Part shown: piece by piece, positions 53,565-64,000 of the stretch | How positions within the stretch are numbered: the first letter of the stretch is position 1 | How the letters are laid out: each line of letters begins with the position of its first letter | Source: Apostichopus japonicus | Lineage: Eukaryota; Echinodermata; Holothuroidea; Aspidochirotida; Stichopodidae | DNA length: 64,000 nucleotides | NCBI RefSeq assembly: GCF_037975245.1 | Contig: NC_092577.1 | Location: 22,036,398-22,100,397 of the forward strand | Direction: 5' to 3' | The notes under the pieces: generated by a model | The model's input: only the letters and a program-made list of their open reading frames with translations | What the model was told of the DNA's origin: nothing | Databases searched by the model: none | Made by a program: the position numbers and the translations under genes

Positions 53565-56500
53565 TTTAACATGGAGAGCATATTACGTCGCCTCGGATTG
53601 CAAAGTGTTGAAGATGTAATCAGAAAATTCAGATGTGAAAATGTAAGTTTGTTATACATGTGTTTGACGCTAAACACGGATCGAGTTGCTATTTCCGAAA
53701 ATATGTGCACTTTAAATGTTGTTTTTGTTGTAATTTATGCCACTATTTTCCTCTATACAAGGGTCACTGAAATTAGCACTAACCCTAATTATGCACCCTT
53801 TTCTTTTTCTTCATTGAAATAGATCACGCCAGATTTGGTTCAAGAACTTACCCCTCAACAATTGCATCAGTTAGGAATAAACTCCATCGGAAAGCAGGCG
53901 TTACTGAGAGCTAGGTGCAGAAATTTCAGACAGTTTCAAGCATCATCAAGTTCTGCTTCAGGTACGGTAATGAAAATTGCCTGACATTGAGACACTCTCA
54001 CTCCTAACACTACATTTTCAGTTCATTTAAAGTTATGTGGTCATTAATTCAAGGCAACTTTTTTCTTTTTTGGAAAATACAAGTTATTGAAAACAGTAAT
54101 TGGTATTCACCAGTTTTTATAATTGCTTTTGTGTAGTTAATGACATATTTGTAATCTTTGCCACATCACCCAAACATCGTTGTCATTGTAACTGTTTTAT
54201 CAGTATATGGGCCTATTAGTTTAATTTTTAATCATAGTTTCATTGTGGACCTGCCAGGCAATACAAAATCGCAGTCAGTCAATTATACAATACTGTTTAG
54301 TTTTAGCGCGTGAAAAATCTGACTGATTCTACTGAAAATGGGAGAAACTGCCCTGCTAGAATAAAACATATGTTTGAAACTTCAAACTCTGAATCATACT
54401 TTAAAAAAATCTAAGGTACGTTTGCAATCTCACATATCATTAATCAAAATTTGAAATATATCACAGAGTTCAAGATAACCATCATGAAAAAGAAAGAAAC
54501 CTTTTTTGTGTGTGTGTGTGAGTGGTGAATGTCAAAATAATTCATATTCTATATTCTACATTTTTTCATAGCTGCTGAAGAACGTTCCTCTTTGTTCCGT
54601 GGTTGGACCTCATGGAAAAAGCGAAAAAAGGGGTGGGAGGCAATTGAGCATTACGTTCTGTTGTCTTTCTGAAGTGATCTTTGTAAGTAGTTGTAGGCCC
54701 TAATAGTATTTGTATTATGTTTGTAAAAATACTTGGCGAATATATATGTTTGCAAAGAACTAGCTGTCTCATGAGTCATGGCACACTATAGGCTGCAGGT
54801 TTCAGGGTGTGTACAAAATTAAGATCTAAGACCTACTGTAGGACCTGCAAAACTAGGACCCTATTTTGCCACAAATCTGTCTTGCCAACAATTTGCCTTT
54901 AGGCGTCGGGTCCAAAGGCTGGTGGTTTTATCGTTTTGTAGCCCCTTAGAGGCCTCAGGGCCTAGTTTTCATCCATTCGGCTTGAGTTTCATCGATGGAC
55001 AAAAAACAAGAAAAAAGTAATGGGAATTAGCGGGGAAAGGGGTCAACCCTCGATCGCTCAACAAGGACCTGCTTGTGAGGTTTCAGAGAACAAAAATAAA
55101 ACATTTTCGGTCAGATCTGGTCAGTCGAGCACATACGGACTCATTAGCTTATTTACTATTTCTGCAGTATAGCCTAGGCTATTGACTGGCAAAAAAAGCA
55201 GTGCATCCACACCCAGCTTAAATGCCACTGTTCCATCTGTCAAGTTAAGATTGATATAAGGAAATATTTTTGAAACACTTATCAGTCCTTGTTTTGTTTG
55301 TTTTTCTCCTTCTTTCTTAGAGGTGCCAATGTAGGAATATGTGCTTGTTACACCCCCTGTATATGCCACTGCTACTATATAGCCTCATTGTAGTGGTTAC
55401 ATGAGCAAGTATTGCCGAGCAGGGTAATTTGGTTAACCATATGGTATAGCTCACTGTCTTTCTGCAGGTCTATAGGATCCCATTATAATCATTAATCACA
55501 AGGACATGAAACCATTCTGGAATGTGTCGTCTGTCATTTCCTGTTTAAATCTACCACCTTATAATGACCAAGGAGTTACAACAACTCCCTGGTATGACCA
55601 TGAAACAATTATATGCCTCATGGTATATGCATTTAGTAAGATGCTATTGTTATGACCTCTTCATTCCAAAATCCTCAGACTTTATATACTGTATAGTCAT
55701 TACCACAATATGCTGATATGCCAGGGGGAATGTTTGTCACATTCCCGTTAACTTTATCTGAGAATATTTGTTGTTGATAGACTGATGAAATTTTGTGCAA
55801 CATTATGGGTATGTTTTGAAGTGAATTTATTATTCAAATTCTGCACAAATAATGGGCTTAAAACCTTCAGCAGTGCGGCTGACGGGTATTGTGGGCCGTA
55901 AACATAGTAATAACCTACGAAAGCAATGATCACAGGAGATGCGATGAAGTCGAAAAGGATGTGTGACACTCTTGAAAATGGTTATGGATGGAAAAAAACT
56001 ATTGGGAAAAACTTGGTTCTCAGGCAATAGTGTACATCTTGTTGGTCATTCTTAAGCACGAGAAGTGCCATTTCCAGTGATCTGGGGGGCTATCAAAACC
56101 AGACATTTTCTTGGCGTCTGTACCCAGCAAATGTGCCCCCAATATTTGAAACAAAACGCCTGTATATATATATATATATATATATATGTTCAAAGTATCG
56201 AGAGTATTTCGAGATCCGGCTTTGGGAATCACAAATGATTTCATCATGTTTGATCTCTAGAGTAAGGCAAAATATGTCACCAAAAACAGAACTAGTATTG
56301 TTCAATACAGGTGACAAAAGCCTACAGTGAAATTACGACCTTCCTTACCGGTTTCAAACCTCTGGACATACAATCAACGTCCATAGCCTAGTGGTTAGGG
56401 TGTCCGCGTACAGAGCGGAAGGCCCGTGGTTCGAATCCCGGTGGAGGCTGAGTTTTTTCACTGTTCTTGATTTTCCAACTCATTACGATTTTCATTTATA

Positions 56501-59500
56501 TATATATATATACACATATAATATAACACCTGAGATATATATATATATATAACATATATATATGTGTGCATATATATATCTCAGGTGTTATATTATGAAG
56601 CAAATTTATGAGTTGATTCATGTGTGGTATATACAAATCCAATATTTTATGCAGTGTGTCATCAATACAAAATTACTGTTGCATGATTTGATTTTGAATT
56701 TATTACATAATGGGATGCATCTGGTTTCATTTTAAATAGCTGTCTTTCTTCTGGCTTTAGTTCATTGGAGTTTTTAACAAAAATAGAATAAAGAACAAAG
56801 AATGATAATTGTTTTGATTTCAGAAAAAACACCGTCCAATATGGCTAAGACCTTCTTAGGTGAGGCTGGATTGGGTGAAAAGAAAGTTATTCTCAGCTCT
56901 GATGATGGTCCTCATGAGGTATTGGAGAAGGTGTTACTGGCCTATCCAAAACTAAAAGATGGTGGTGGCTTCGAATACCTCAAAGCTAATACTCTCAAGA
57001 AAGTGCTTGAGGCAATTCCTTATCCAGCTGGAGGATTTGGAGCACAGCAAATTAAATCAATTTGCGGAAAGGCACGAGTCTACTTAAGACCAATCCAACG
57101 GGACCTCAATCTTGAAAAAGTGGATGTGAGTAAACAGTATTGATATTAGCTGAAGTGAGACAGATTCTATAACATGTTTGTGTATAATGTAATCATCATA
57201 GTGGAATATTTGAAATTGAAACACATGTTCTGTTTATTGTCTAACACCATTTTGCAATTTGTAATACTTGAGCCCAGATGAGTCAAGACTCTTTGACCCG
57301 GAATTGTCTAACTATCCGGGTCCCTGGGCTCTCGAATTTGATTTGATTTATTTGTTTTATCACATGAATATATACATTGTGAAAGGAAGTCTTCTAAAAA
57401 GCCTACTGTATATTGGCTTAACAAAGTAGAAGACTCCCTGAAAAAGGGAAATAAAAAGAAAAGGAAATGAAAATATTACAGTTCACAAATTAATATAATG
57501 AAAATATTACAGTTAAAGAACTGACCCATGTTTGAATAAGGATGGATCAAATGGTTTCATTAACAATATTATCAGTGCTCGACTTGTTCCAATTATCAAA
57601 TGTGAGTTATGCATGTTTTCTGTAGCTAAAGTGGTTAAGCAGTAACTATAGGTGTATCATTACATTGTTCGCCATCCCCATACCAATTCATATTAGCCCC
57701 TTTCTTCTTCCTCTTCCAAGATTGAACAAGAGAAAATTAAAATTAATAGGGAGTAATTTCTGTATGTTCACAGTATCATACATATAACATTCATGAGCTG
57801 ATATAGGAAACAGACTGCATACTGCAGTCTTATAAGTTTAATTGAGAATAAAATGTGTAAGGAAATATGCAATATGGCTTGATAACGATTTAAGAATATA
57901 TGGTCAAAATTTAAAAGAGTAAAAACAGCAGGAAATGACGAGGCCCAAAAAAACCCGGATGCACAGAAAAAGTGAATTGTAAATGTAAAGGGCTATTAGG
58001 AAAGTCAGGAGACACATAAATTTTTAGAGTAGTTCAATGCTCAGGGTGTGAGGTATTGATGAAGATTGGAGAAGAGAATTGTTAAAATATGAGTGAAGTG
58101 TAAGTAAGGACACTGTGACTGAGCGTGTTGTCCCAAATGTAGTGAAGAAGTTCATGTTAAAATATGATGACACTACAAGTAAGGATATGTAGACTAACAG
58201 TATTGTCCCAAATGTACAGAAGAAGAGCATATTAAAATGATGATATATGCAGGGACACTATGACTGACAGTAGTGTCCCTAAATGCTCTGAAGTTGCACA
58301 TTGATTCAAAATGATGTAAGTCCATATCAAGACTGAAAAATTGATGTATGCTACTTGTCAGTTACAAAATTGATCACTAATTGACATCAGAACAACATGA
58401 CTAATGACTGAACTGATAGCCATCAATATTTCCAGCTGCTCTTTCACAAGCTTTAGAGTTATATACTGTTGAGTTGCACCAGTGCTTTTAAACTCACTCT
58501 GCTATGTTCAAGTAAACAATACACACTAAAATGTACATACACAATTATGTTATATCTGGGTCACACCCCAAACAGGATGAATTCATTAAAGAGTCATTGT
58601 GACTTAAATTGAGAAGCAATATGTTAAGTCAGCGGATGGCATGGGAATTAGGGGAAGAGGCATGGGCCTTACCAAATAGTTTAATATTTAACATTTTCAA
58701 CCAATTGGTCCTAAAAAATGTGTTATTTATTTCACTTAACAGACACCAGCAGCAGATGTGAATCATCTTCAAGAGAAGTGCTTGCTCTGCCACCAACTTT
58801 TTCCGCAAACAGACTTGCGGAAGCATGTGATATCATGCAAAAGTGATAGGTATTTTGTTTTTTTCAAAATTTGCATAGCAAATTAATGAGTCTGAAGGAT
58901 AAAAGGTATGTTTAAAAAAAAAAAGAAGGAAGAAAAGGATGTCTTTGTATTTTTCAAATGATGACCATTAATACATCTTTTTAAGATTTCCATTTAGGGT
59001 CTTTAATTGCAGTCTATTGGCATATTTCTCTGAATATTTTTTTTTTCTTCATCTCATGAACCGTTCGAGTTTTGTCCTGACTTTTACAGATAGTCTCTGA
59101 CATATCGTCATGATTTTACCAATAGTATTTACTAACAGACAGACTGAATCTTGGAGGCTTACAAGTAGTTTGTGATATTTTTTTGATTATCATCCTTACA
59201 AATATGCCACATTTTCAAATATGGTCACCCTTGGTCAAAATTCTTCAAATGTTTTTATTACCACCTTGGAGGAAATTTAAACTCACCATAACATTCAGTT
59301 ATCTTGTGTGTTCATTTTCAACGTCTCAGAACAATATGGAGAGTAACGACCTCCATGAATGTACTTTATGAAAACTTCTAGTAATTATTGGGGCTTATAC
59401 AGACTACCTTGAAATTTGACCAAAGAAATATAATAAGTTCTATTCTTCACTCTTCTAGTTCCTCTTCACCAGCATCTGTGTCAGCAACCCCTAGTAGAAA

Positions 59501-59504
59501 TTGA
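53565..59504 (+). CDS. Second E3-ligase-family gene, 5' exons (SAM, central domain, C2HC finger)
   Basis: Exons: 53565-53642 (ATG 53571, MESILRRLGLQSVEDVIRKF), 53823-53961 (ITPDLVQELTPQQLHQLGIN, then SIGKQALLRA), 56824-57125, 58743-58849 and 59459 onward. The first two form a SAM domain. The third (KVILSSDDGPHEVLEKVLLA ... ARVYLRPIQRDLNLEKVD) is the block found before HECT in echinoderm G2E3-like predictions. The fourth is a C2HC finger, CLLCHQLFPQTDLRKHVISC. All junctions are phase-compatible with GT-AG sites and show no damage. The last exon reads SSSPASVSATPSRN and stops, and resembles the duplicated linker exons at 20.9 kb. No HECT exon follows; minisatellites begin at about 59495. Complete genes in the family should be larger, so this is either a truncated gene or a real short form. 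Confidence 0.7.
54572..54672 (+). CDS. Possible alternative terminal exon of the SAM-domain gene
   Basis: After TTCATAG it joins in phase to the exon ending at 53961 and reads AAEERSSLFRGWTSWKKRKK then GWEAIEHYVLLSF and TGA. It could yield a short SAM-only protein. Position and phase are seen; expression is inference. Confidence 0.35.
54673..56378. other. Intron of the SAM-domain gene, no other gene recognised
   Basis: Contains a small hairpin near 55570-55600 like that at 51145-51182 (CTCCCTGGTAT), and a TA run at 56163-56187. No exon recognised. Confidence 0.45.
56379..56450 (+). tRNA. tRNA-derived SINE head or tRNA pseudogene
   Basis: Box A-like TAGCCTAGTGG (56384) and box B GGTTCGAATCC (56428) are present. 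The anticodon stem TCCGC/GCGGA encloses GTACAGA (ACA in the anticodon position). The T stem has an extra base and the acceptor stem pairs poorly (only TCCA/TGGA). It is followed by a T run and TA repeats, so a SINE is likelier than a working tRNA. Confidence 0.55.
56518..56596. repeat. AT-rich perfect inverted repeat
   Basis: ATAATATAACACCTGAGATA... at the left is mirrored perfectly at the right (…CTCAGGTGTTATATTAT), 23-bp arms around a TA-rich core, forming a strong hairpin. Confidence 0.85.
57126..58742. repeat. Intron of the SAM-domain gene with a hairpin tail and a minisatellite
   Basis: 57274-57345 holds nested inverted words (GAGCCCAG/CTGGGCTC and GACCCGG/CCGGGTC) followed by TTTGATTTGATTTATTTG, which looks like a LINE or SINE 3' tail. 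58068-58290 holds about three imperfect units of 70-75 bp (GTAAGGA, then TGTCCCAAATGTA, then GAAGAAG). No exon recognised. Confidence 0.55.
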
Positions 59505-60170
59505 AGTAGGTTCTACTAGGGCCTACTATGTTTAACTGGTTTTTAACTGTGTTTAACTGGGTCTTACTGGGTTCCAACTGGGCTATGCTGTACATGAGCT
59601 AGGTTCAACTGGGTTTACACAATGTTCAACTGGGTTTGTTCAGGCCCAACTGAATTTGAACTATGTTTGAACTGGTCCAGCTGGGCTTCAACTAGGTTTC
59701 ACTGGTTTTTGCACTAGCCCAACTGGGTTTGAACTATGTTGACTGGTGAACTTGCCCTGTTGAACTAGGTTTCACTGGTTTTGCACTGGCCCAACTGGGT
59801 GTGAACTATGTTGGCTGGTGAACTGACCCAGCTGGGGTTTAACTAGGTTTCACTGGTTTGCACAGGCCCAACTGGGTTTCAACTGTGTTTTGTGGTGAAC
59901 TTGCCCTGTTGTGATTGAACTAGGTTTCACACTGGCCCAACTGGGTTTAAACTATGTTGACTGGTGAAATTTCCCTGTTGGGTTTGAACTAGGTTTCACA
60001 TTGGCCCAACTGGGTTTGGACTGTTGACTGGTGAACTTGCCCGGCTGGGTTGAACTAGGTTTCACTGGTTTTGCACTGGCCCAACTGGGTTTAGACTGTT
60101 GACTTGTGAACCTGCCTAGCTGGGGTTGAACAAGGGTTCACTGGTTTTGCACAGGTTTGAAGTAGGCTGT
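59505..60170. repeat. Minisatellite with CTGGGTTTGAACTA words
   Basis: Starting at about 59495, roughly eight imperfect units of 70-90 bp, each with AACTAGGTTTCACTGG, GGCCCAACTGGGTTT and GACTGGTGAACTTGCCC, themselves built of shorter AACTGGG words. No coding evidence. Confidence 0.85.
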
Positions 60171-60215
60171 TGGTTTTTACAGATTTTTAATGAAGAAGAT
60201 ATACAACTAAAACTA

Positions 60216-60870
60216 GGATAGAATGGCTTTATGTTAATAACAGGAACCAATTAATTGACAGTATATACAGGTAGCTAGTGACATTTCCCAATGCCAATGC
60301 CCTGGTCCTCATCTAAGAACTTGTAATGATGTTTTACCAATAAAATACTGATAGTTATTTACCTCCCACATAAAAGGATACAAAATAAACAAAACACACA
60401 GTGCATTCAATTTATAATATAGTTTGATTCTTTATCATGCAAAATCGTTGATATGATGTTTTATTTATTTTCACATTGTAATATCTTAATAAGTTGAAAA
60501 AAGTAATACTCCATGTTCAAACTGTATCGCATGAAGTAGGATAGATTGGCTTAATGGTAAGATGAGGAACCAGTTAATTCACCGATCAACTTATATATGT
60601 ATACAGTATATGCAGGTAGTGACATATTCCAATGCCCTAGTTCTAATCTAAGAACTTGTAATAAAGTACTGATAGTTACCTCCCCCATGAAATGATAAAA
60701 AATAATATAAACAAAACACAGTGTATATAGCTTATAATATAGATTTATTCTATATTATATAATATATAATCATTGATATAATGTACTATATATTTGCACA
60801 TTGTTATATCATAATACAGTGTAAGATGGAAAAAGTAATATTCCATGTCCAAACTATATATTGCATGAAG
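60216..60870. repeat. Two tandem units of about 320 bp
   Basis: 60216-60534 and 60535-60870 share GGATAGAATGGCTTTATG, CTAAGAACTTGTAAT, AAACAAAACACA and GAAAAAAGTAATACTCCATG-like blocks with many small indels, so the duplication is old. Confidence 0.85.
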
Positions 60871-61293
60871 TATAAAGATTTAGGTTTAACAATGAAAGGC
60901 TGCAGCATCAGGCACCCCTAAATGAATTATCCCCATGACTTTCATGGTTGAGTGAAACCCTGTAGATTGCAACTTTCTAGCTGAACAGCTGTCATTGCAC
61001 TGCACTGACCATAGGTAAAATATGTACAGTAACTCTTTCTGGCCCAAAACATGTAGAACATGTGAACAAAAGCCTGCTCATGGATTGTTCTACCCAGGGT
61101 TTCATTAGACATAAAAAAAGAAGGCGAAGGCCCCCATTTTATTGTGTGTGTTAGCATGTGTATTGTATATGGTTGATATAATTAATGGTTGCTAACTCTC
61201 TGTTCTTAATCATAAGTAACAATGTTGTTAAGTTCACATAATTAAATGAATTAGTGCTGTGTACCTATCTTTGTGAAATATATATGTGCAATA
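60871..61293. other. No gene recognised
   Basis: AT-rich spacer; no supported feature. Confidence 0.4.
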
Positions 61294-61610
61294 CTATAAA
61301 GCCACATAGCTGGCTGGGAAACATATGAAACTCCTCTCGCCAACATCAACTAAAAAACAACTTCCACACAGTTCAGTTGCTGCAATTGCTGAGACATTTT
61401 CAGAAAGATGTGCACACAACTTTATGTGGAAAACATCAGTATTGTTTTGTGGGTCTTGAAAACCATTATCTGGGACAAAGTACATCATTGTATACAAAAT
61501 AATGCATTCATTTTGTATACATAACACTTTTTGGATCCTTCCAACCTGTCCATTTGACAAGTAAAACATTGTGCAGTTGCGCCGTGTAGCTTTGGTGTAT
61601 TGCTGTGAAT

Positions 61611-62241
61611 GGGGTCTACCCGATGTTCACGGGGTTCAATGTTCCCAGGGTTCGATATTCCCCGTTTTCGTGTTATTTCAATGGCTTACGATGAATACGA
61701 GGTTCGTTGTTCCCAGGGTTCGATGTTCCCAAGGTTCGTTGTTCCCAGGGTTCGATGTTCCCAAGGTTCGATGTTCCCAGGGTTCTATGTTCCCAGGGTC
61801 CAATGTTCCCAGGGTCCAATGTTCCCAGGGTTCAATGTTCCCAGGGTCCAATGTTCCCAGGGCTCGATGTTCCCAGGGCTCGATGTTCCCATGGTTCGAT
61901 GTTCCCATGGTTCGATGTTCCCAGGGTCTGAGCCTGTCCCCGAGCACGGTCGGGCAGCAGCAAAGCGGACCCTCTTAATTCTCGACCTCGTGGAACTCTG
62001 GACTCTCAGGTCAACACTTCTGTGCGGCTCTTACTGAACAACGTCCCTTCGGGTGATTTTTGAAAAAAAAAGGGACATCAAACCCTGGGAACATCGGACC
62101 CTGGGAACATTGGACCCTGGGAACAAAGAACCTTGGGAACAATGGACCCTGGGAACATCGAACCCTGGGGCCTGGGAACATTGGACCCTGGGAACATCGA
62201 GCCATGGGAACATTGGACCCTGGGAACATTGACATAGCCCC
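61611..62241. mobile_element. TU-like foldback element b (16-bp units)
   Basis: The 8-bp duplication CTGTGAAT/CTGTAAAT (61603-61610 and 62242-62249, one mismatch) bounds it. The left end is GGGGTCTACC and the right end reads GGGGCTATGT in reverse complement. Left arm: about fifteen copies of GTTCGATGTTCCCAGG (61710-61925); right arm: about nine inverted copies (62085-62232). The centre is unique, with no transposase. Confidence 0.9.
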
Positions 62242-62486
62242 CTGTAAATGATATATGATACCATCTTTACCCAAACGCTTATATACCACTGCTTCATTTA
62301 CTACTTCAAGTTCATTGACAAGTAAAGCATTTTGCTCAGGATTACTTAATAGCTGAACAGAGCCTGCGCCATATAATTCCACTGAATCCATCAATTCTGT
62401 TGGCTTGAGCTTTCGCGGAGAAAGCATTTCCTTACAGAAGGCTTTGATTCTGTCGGATACCATATAATTTGCTCCAAACAATGGCC

Positions 62487-62726
62487 CCTTTTTTGGACGC
62501 TGGTGTGCTGGGGAGGGGTTTTTCGTTTCGCTGCGTGCGGGTCGTCCTTTTGTAGTTTTTGGAATGTTTCAGTGGGGGGTTGGGCGTTTTGTCTCTGCGG
62601 GTCGGCGGGCGTATGTTTTTTTTTTGGGCTCGCTTGACCGGAGTTTCGTTTGTCAGAATGGGATGGTTCGGTAGTGCCGTTTGGCCGTGACGTTTTGTAT
62701 CCCGCACGGCGGGTCACGTAAAAAGC
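62487..62726 (+). mobile_element. LINE-X copy E, 3' tail
   Basis: 240 bp from CTTTTTTGGACGCTGG to TAAAAAGC, including the CCCGC-ACG-GCGGG hairpin. It lies inside the DUF4218-like exon in the opposite orientation. The target duplication is unclear, perhaps decayed. Confidence 0.92.
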
Positions 62727-62893
62727 ACCCCTATTGCCCTTTAAGACATTCTTGATTTCTCCATTTGCTGTTTCAAAAGGGAAACATGAATGCGTCCAAA
62801 GAGGTCCCCACATTTTGACAGTTTTTGCAAGATGGACTAATGAGTGGACATTGGAAGTCATTGCTTTTTCCCCATGAAGAAACTGCATATGAC

Positions 62894-63916
62894 CTACAAA
62901 ATTAAACAATAAAATATCAGCTGTATTGATGAAGCGAACCGCGGATGGCGGGGGAAATTACCGAATTTAGGGTTCTTCGCTTCGCTTCGCTAAGTGATCA
63001 ATGAGGAGGCAAGAGTGTTCTTGCGTTGAAACAACGACTGACTTTTTATTACAAACTCTATGAAAATGATAATGAAAATATACAAATGAACAATATACAA
63101 TGGCTCAATAAGTCATGACAATATAAAATGGCTTTATATACTCAAATGGCTGAAAGGACTCTTTACTCTTATTTAAAACTAGCCTGACTCGGGGAAAAAC
63201 CTATACTCAATCTATGAAATATTCACAGAACCTGTGCTCCAACTGTGAAATACCAATTACAGAACTCTATCTGTACCATAAATACTAAATCCACGTAATG
63301 TAAAGTGAACATTATGAAATAATTTGCATAAATAATAATAAACGTTTGCCAACAGGCGAGGAATTTAACACCTTCGTAATGGCCAGCCTAGGGCAACACT
63401 TGCCGCTGCAACTCATTATAGGCTTTTCCACCGTACGGTTCCTAGACAGCAGGAATTTCTACCTCCTGAACCCACAAACTCTCAAGAGACTTGGCACTCC
63501 ATAGCTGTCCATAAAGGCTAAGATTAGAAGGACAAGCTCTGAGACAACTCTATAGTGACCAACAGTAACAATCATGTTCAAGATACAAAATACAAATACG
63601 TATACGCTCTTTACACTGCGAGCAGTACAATACAGAAATATGGGTACAATAAATAATCTCTCAATACAACTCAACTGTCAATACAGTACAATACACGTAA
63701 CTATTAATAACTCTCTGGATACTAAAACTCAACCTAACCGTTACTGTCACTCTACAGTATACTAAAATCCAACCTAACCGGTACTGTCACTCTACAGTAT
63801 AAAGGTACACAATACTACTAGCACCCATGTGCTTAACAATACACAACCACTGATCTACACCGTGTACACAACACACGCTATAAACTCATAGGACCAAGGG
63901 AACATGGGGGATCAGA
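62894..63916. other. No gene recognised; small tandem duplication
   Basis: 63719-63800 is a tandem pair of about 41 bp (CCTAACCGKTACTGTCACTC). The region 62930-63420 has LTR-like composition but no paired end, so it is left unassigned. Confidence 0.4.
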
Positions 63917-64000
63917 GTTGGCTTTCGTGGAGTGCAGACGTGTTTTCGCTCTCGCTCTCCATCTGATACAGCTACTTCTTACCTTACTGTATTGTACTGT
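63917..64000 (+). mobile_element. LINE-X copy C, 5' end running out of the window
   Basis: TTGGCTTTCGTGGAGTGCAG onward matches the start of copies A and B. The rest lies beyond the right edge. Confidence 0.92.

Larger units (their letters stand above)
61294..62893 (-). pseudogene. DUF4218/CACTA-associated protein exon, twice interrupted
   Basis: After an acceptor (TTAATTTTGTAG) the minus strand reads MQFLHGEKAMTSNVHSLVHL, then WGPLWTHSCFPFETANGEIK, the block typical of DUF4218-like regions in EnSpm/CACTA transposon proteins. A LINE-X tail (62487-62726) follows, then coding resumes (LVNELEVVNEAVVYKRLG), until TU-like element b (61611-62241). Beyond it the same frame continues (YLSNGQVGRIQKVLCIQNEC) to a stop at 61294-61296. 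Excising element b with one 8-bp duplication restores the frame exactly. A transposon-derived gene is the best reading. Confidence 0.65.

Noticed and set aside
61571-62300. Long repetitive reading frames on both strands around the CCCAGGGTTC array
   Set aside because: They are translations of a 16-bp tandem repeat in element b, with no conserved start and no homology.
62391-62909. One continuous 172-codon minus-strand frame
   Set aside because: Its middle third is antisense LINE-X tail; only the outer parts belong to the DUF4218-like exon.
62930-63420. Possible solo LTR
   Set aside because: No matching TG...CA ends or target duplication could be defined by eye.

Overview
The window looks like nuclear DNA of a marine invertebrate deuterostome, most likely an echinoderm. 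The genes carry GT-AG introns, the DNA is AT-rich, the word AGGCCTA recurs, and the mobile-element mix (Ty3/gypsy, a Tx1-like L1 LINE, CR1, hAT, a P-like element and sea-urchin TU-like foldback elements) fits that group. The species cannot be named from sequence alone. No rRNA, CRISPR array or prokaryotic operon is present. Most of the window is transposable elements nested inside one another, and most host-like genes in it are broken.

Layout. 1-6.99 kb: mostly unassigned, with a D-arm-poor tRNA-like sequence (1554-1618, minus) and a decayed minus-strand gene joining a ubiquitin-specific protease fold to a Ulp1/SENP SUMO-protease fold (3483-5462). 6.996-15.428 kb: one whole but decayed Ty3/gypsy element on the minus strand, with both LTRs, a GTAT target duplication, gag-PR-RT-RH-INT and an extra C2H2 zinc-finger ORF. 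15.64-19.33 kb: a second, 5'-truncated gypsy element on the minus strand, lying inside the gag of a third retroelement. 19.67-20.01 kb: a 3' fragment of LINE family X, minus strand.

20.9-38.1 kb: scattered plus-strand exons of a HECT-type E3 ubiquitin ligase (G2E3-like). It is a pseudogene or misassembled, with one frameshift and one in-frame stop. Its introns hold a TIR element, LINE-X copy A (itself interrupted by a TU-like element), and a hAT-like element that contains a P-like element. 38.2-39.3 kb: possible unassigned minus-strand exons. 40.5-48.6 kb: a CR1-like LINE on the minus strand, split by LINE-Y and by the best LINE-X copy (B, intact ORF2), which has its own nested LINE-X fragment. 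49.6-52.2 kb: a large TU-like element, followed by a 42-bp minisatellite.

53.57-59.5 kb: 5' exons of a second gene probably of the same E3 family (SAM domain, conserved central domain, C2HC finger), then minisatellites. 61.3-62.9 kb: a minus-strand exon resembling DUF4218/CACTA-associated proteins, cut by a TU-like element and a LINE-X tail. 63.917-64 kb: the 5' end of another LINE-X copy.

The strongest signals are three. First, all LINE-X tails can form the same terminal hairpin, with a compensatory C-G/T-A change, and end in the same TAAAAAGC as the unrelated-looking LINE-Y tails. Second, three elements have ends made of inverted arrays of 15-16-bp tandem units and lie between 8-9-bp direct repeats. 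Third, the USP-Ulp1 domain pair is unusual. The insertions can be ordered because target duplications and reading frames are restored when the inserts are removed by eye.
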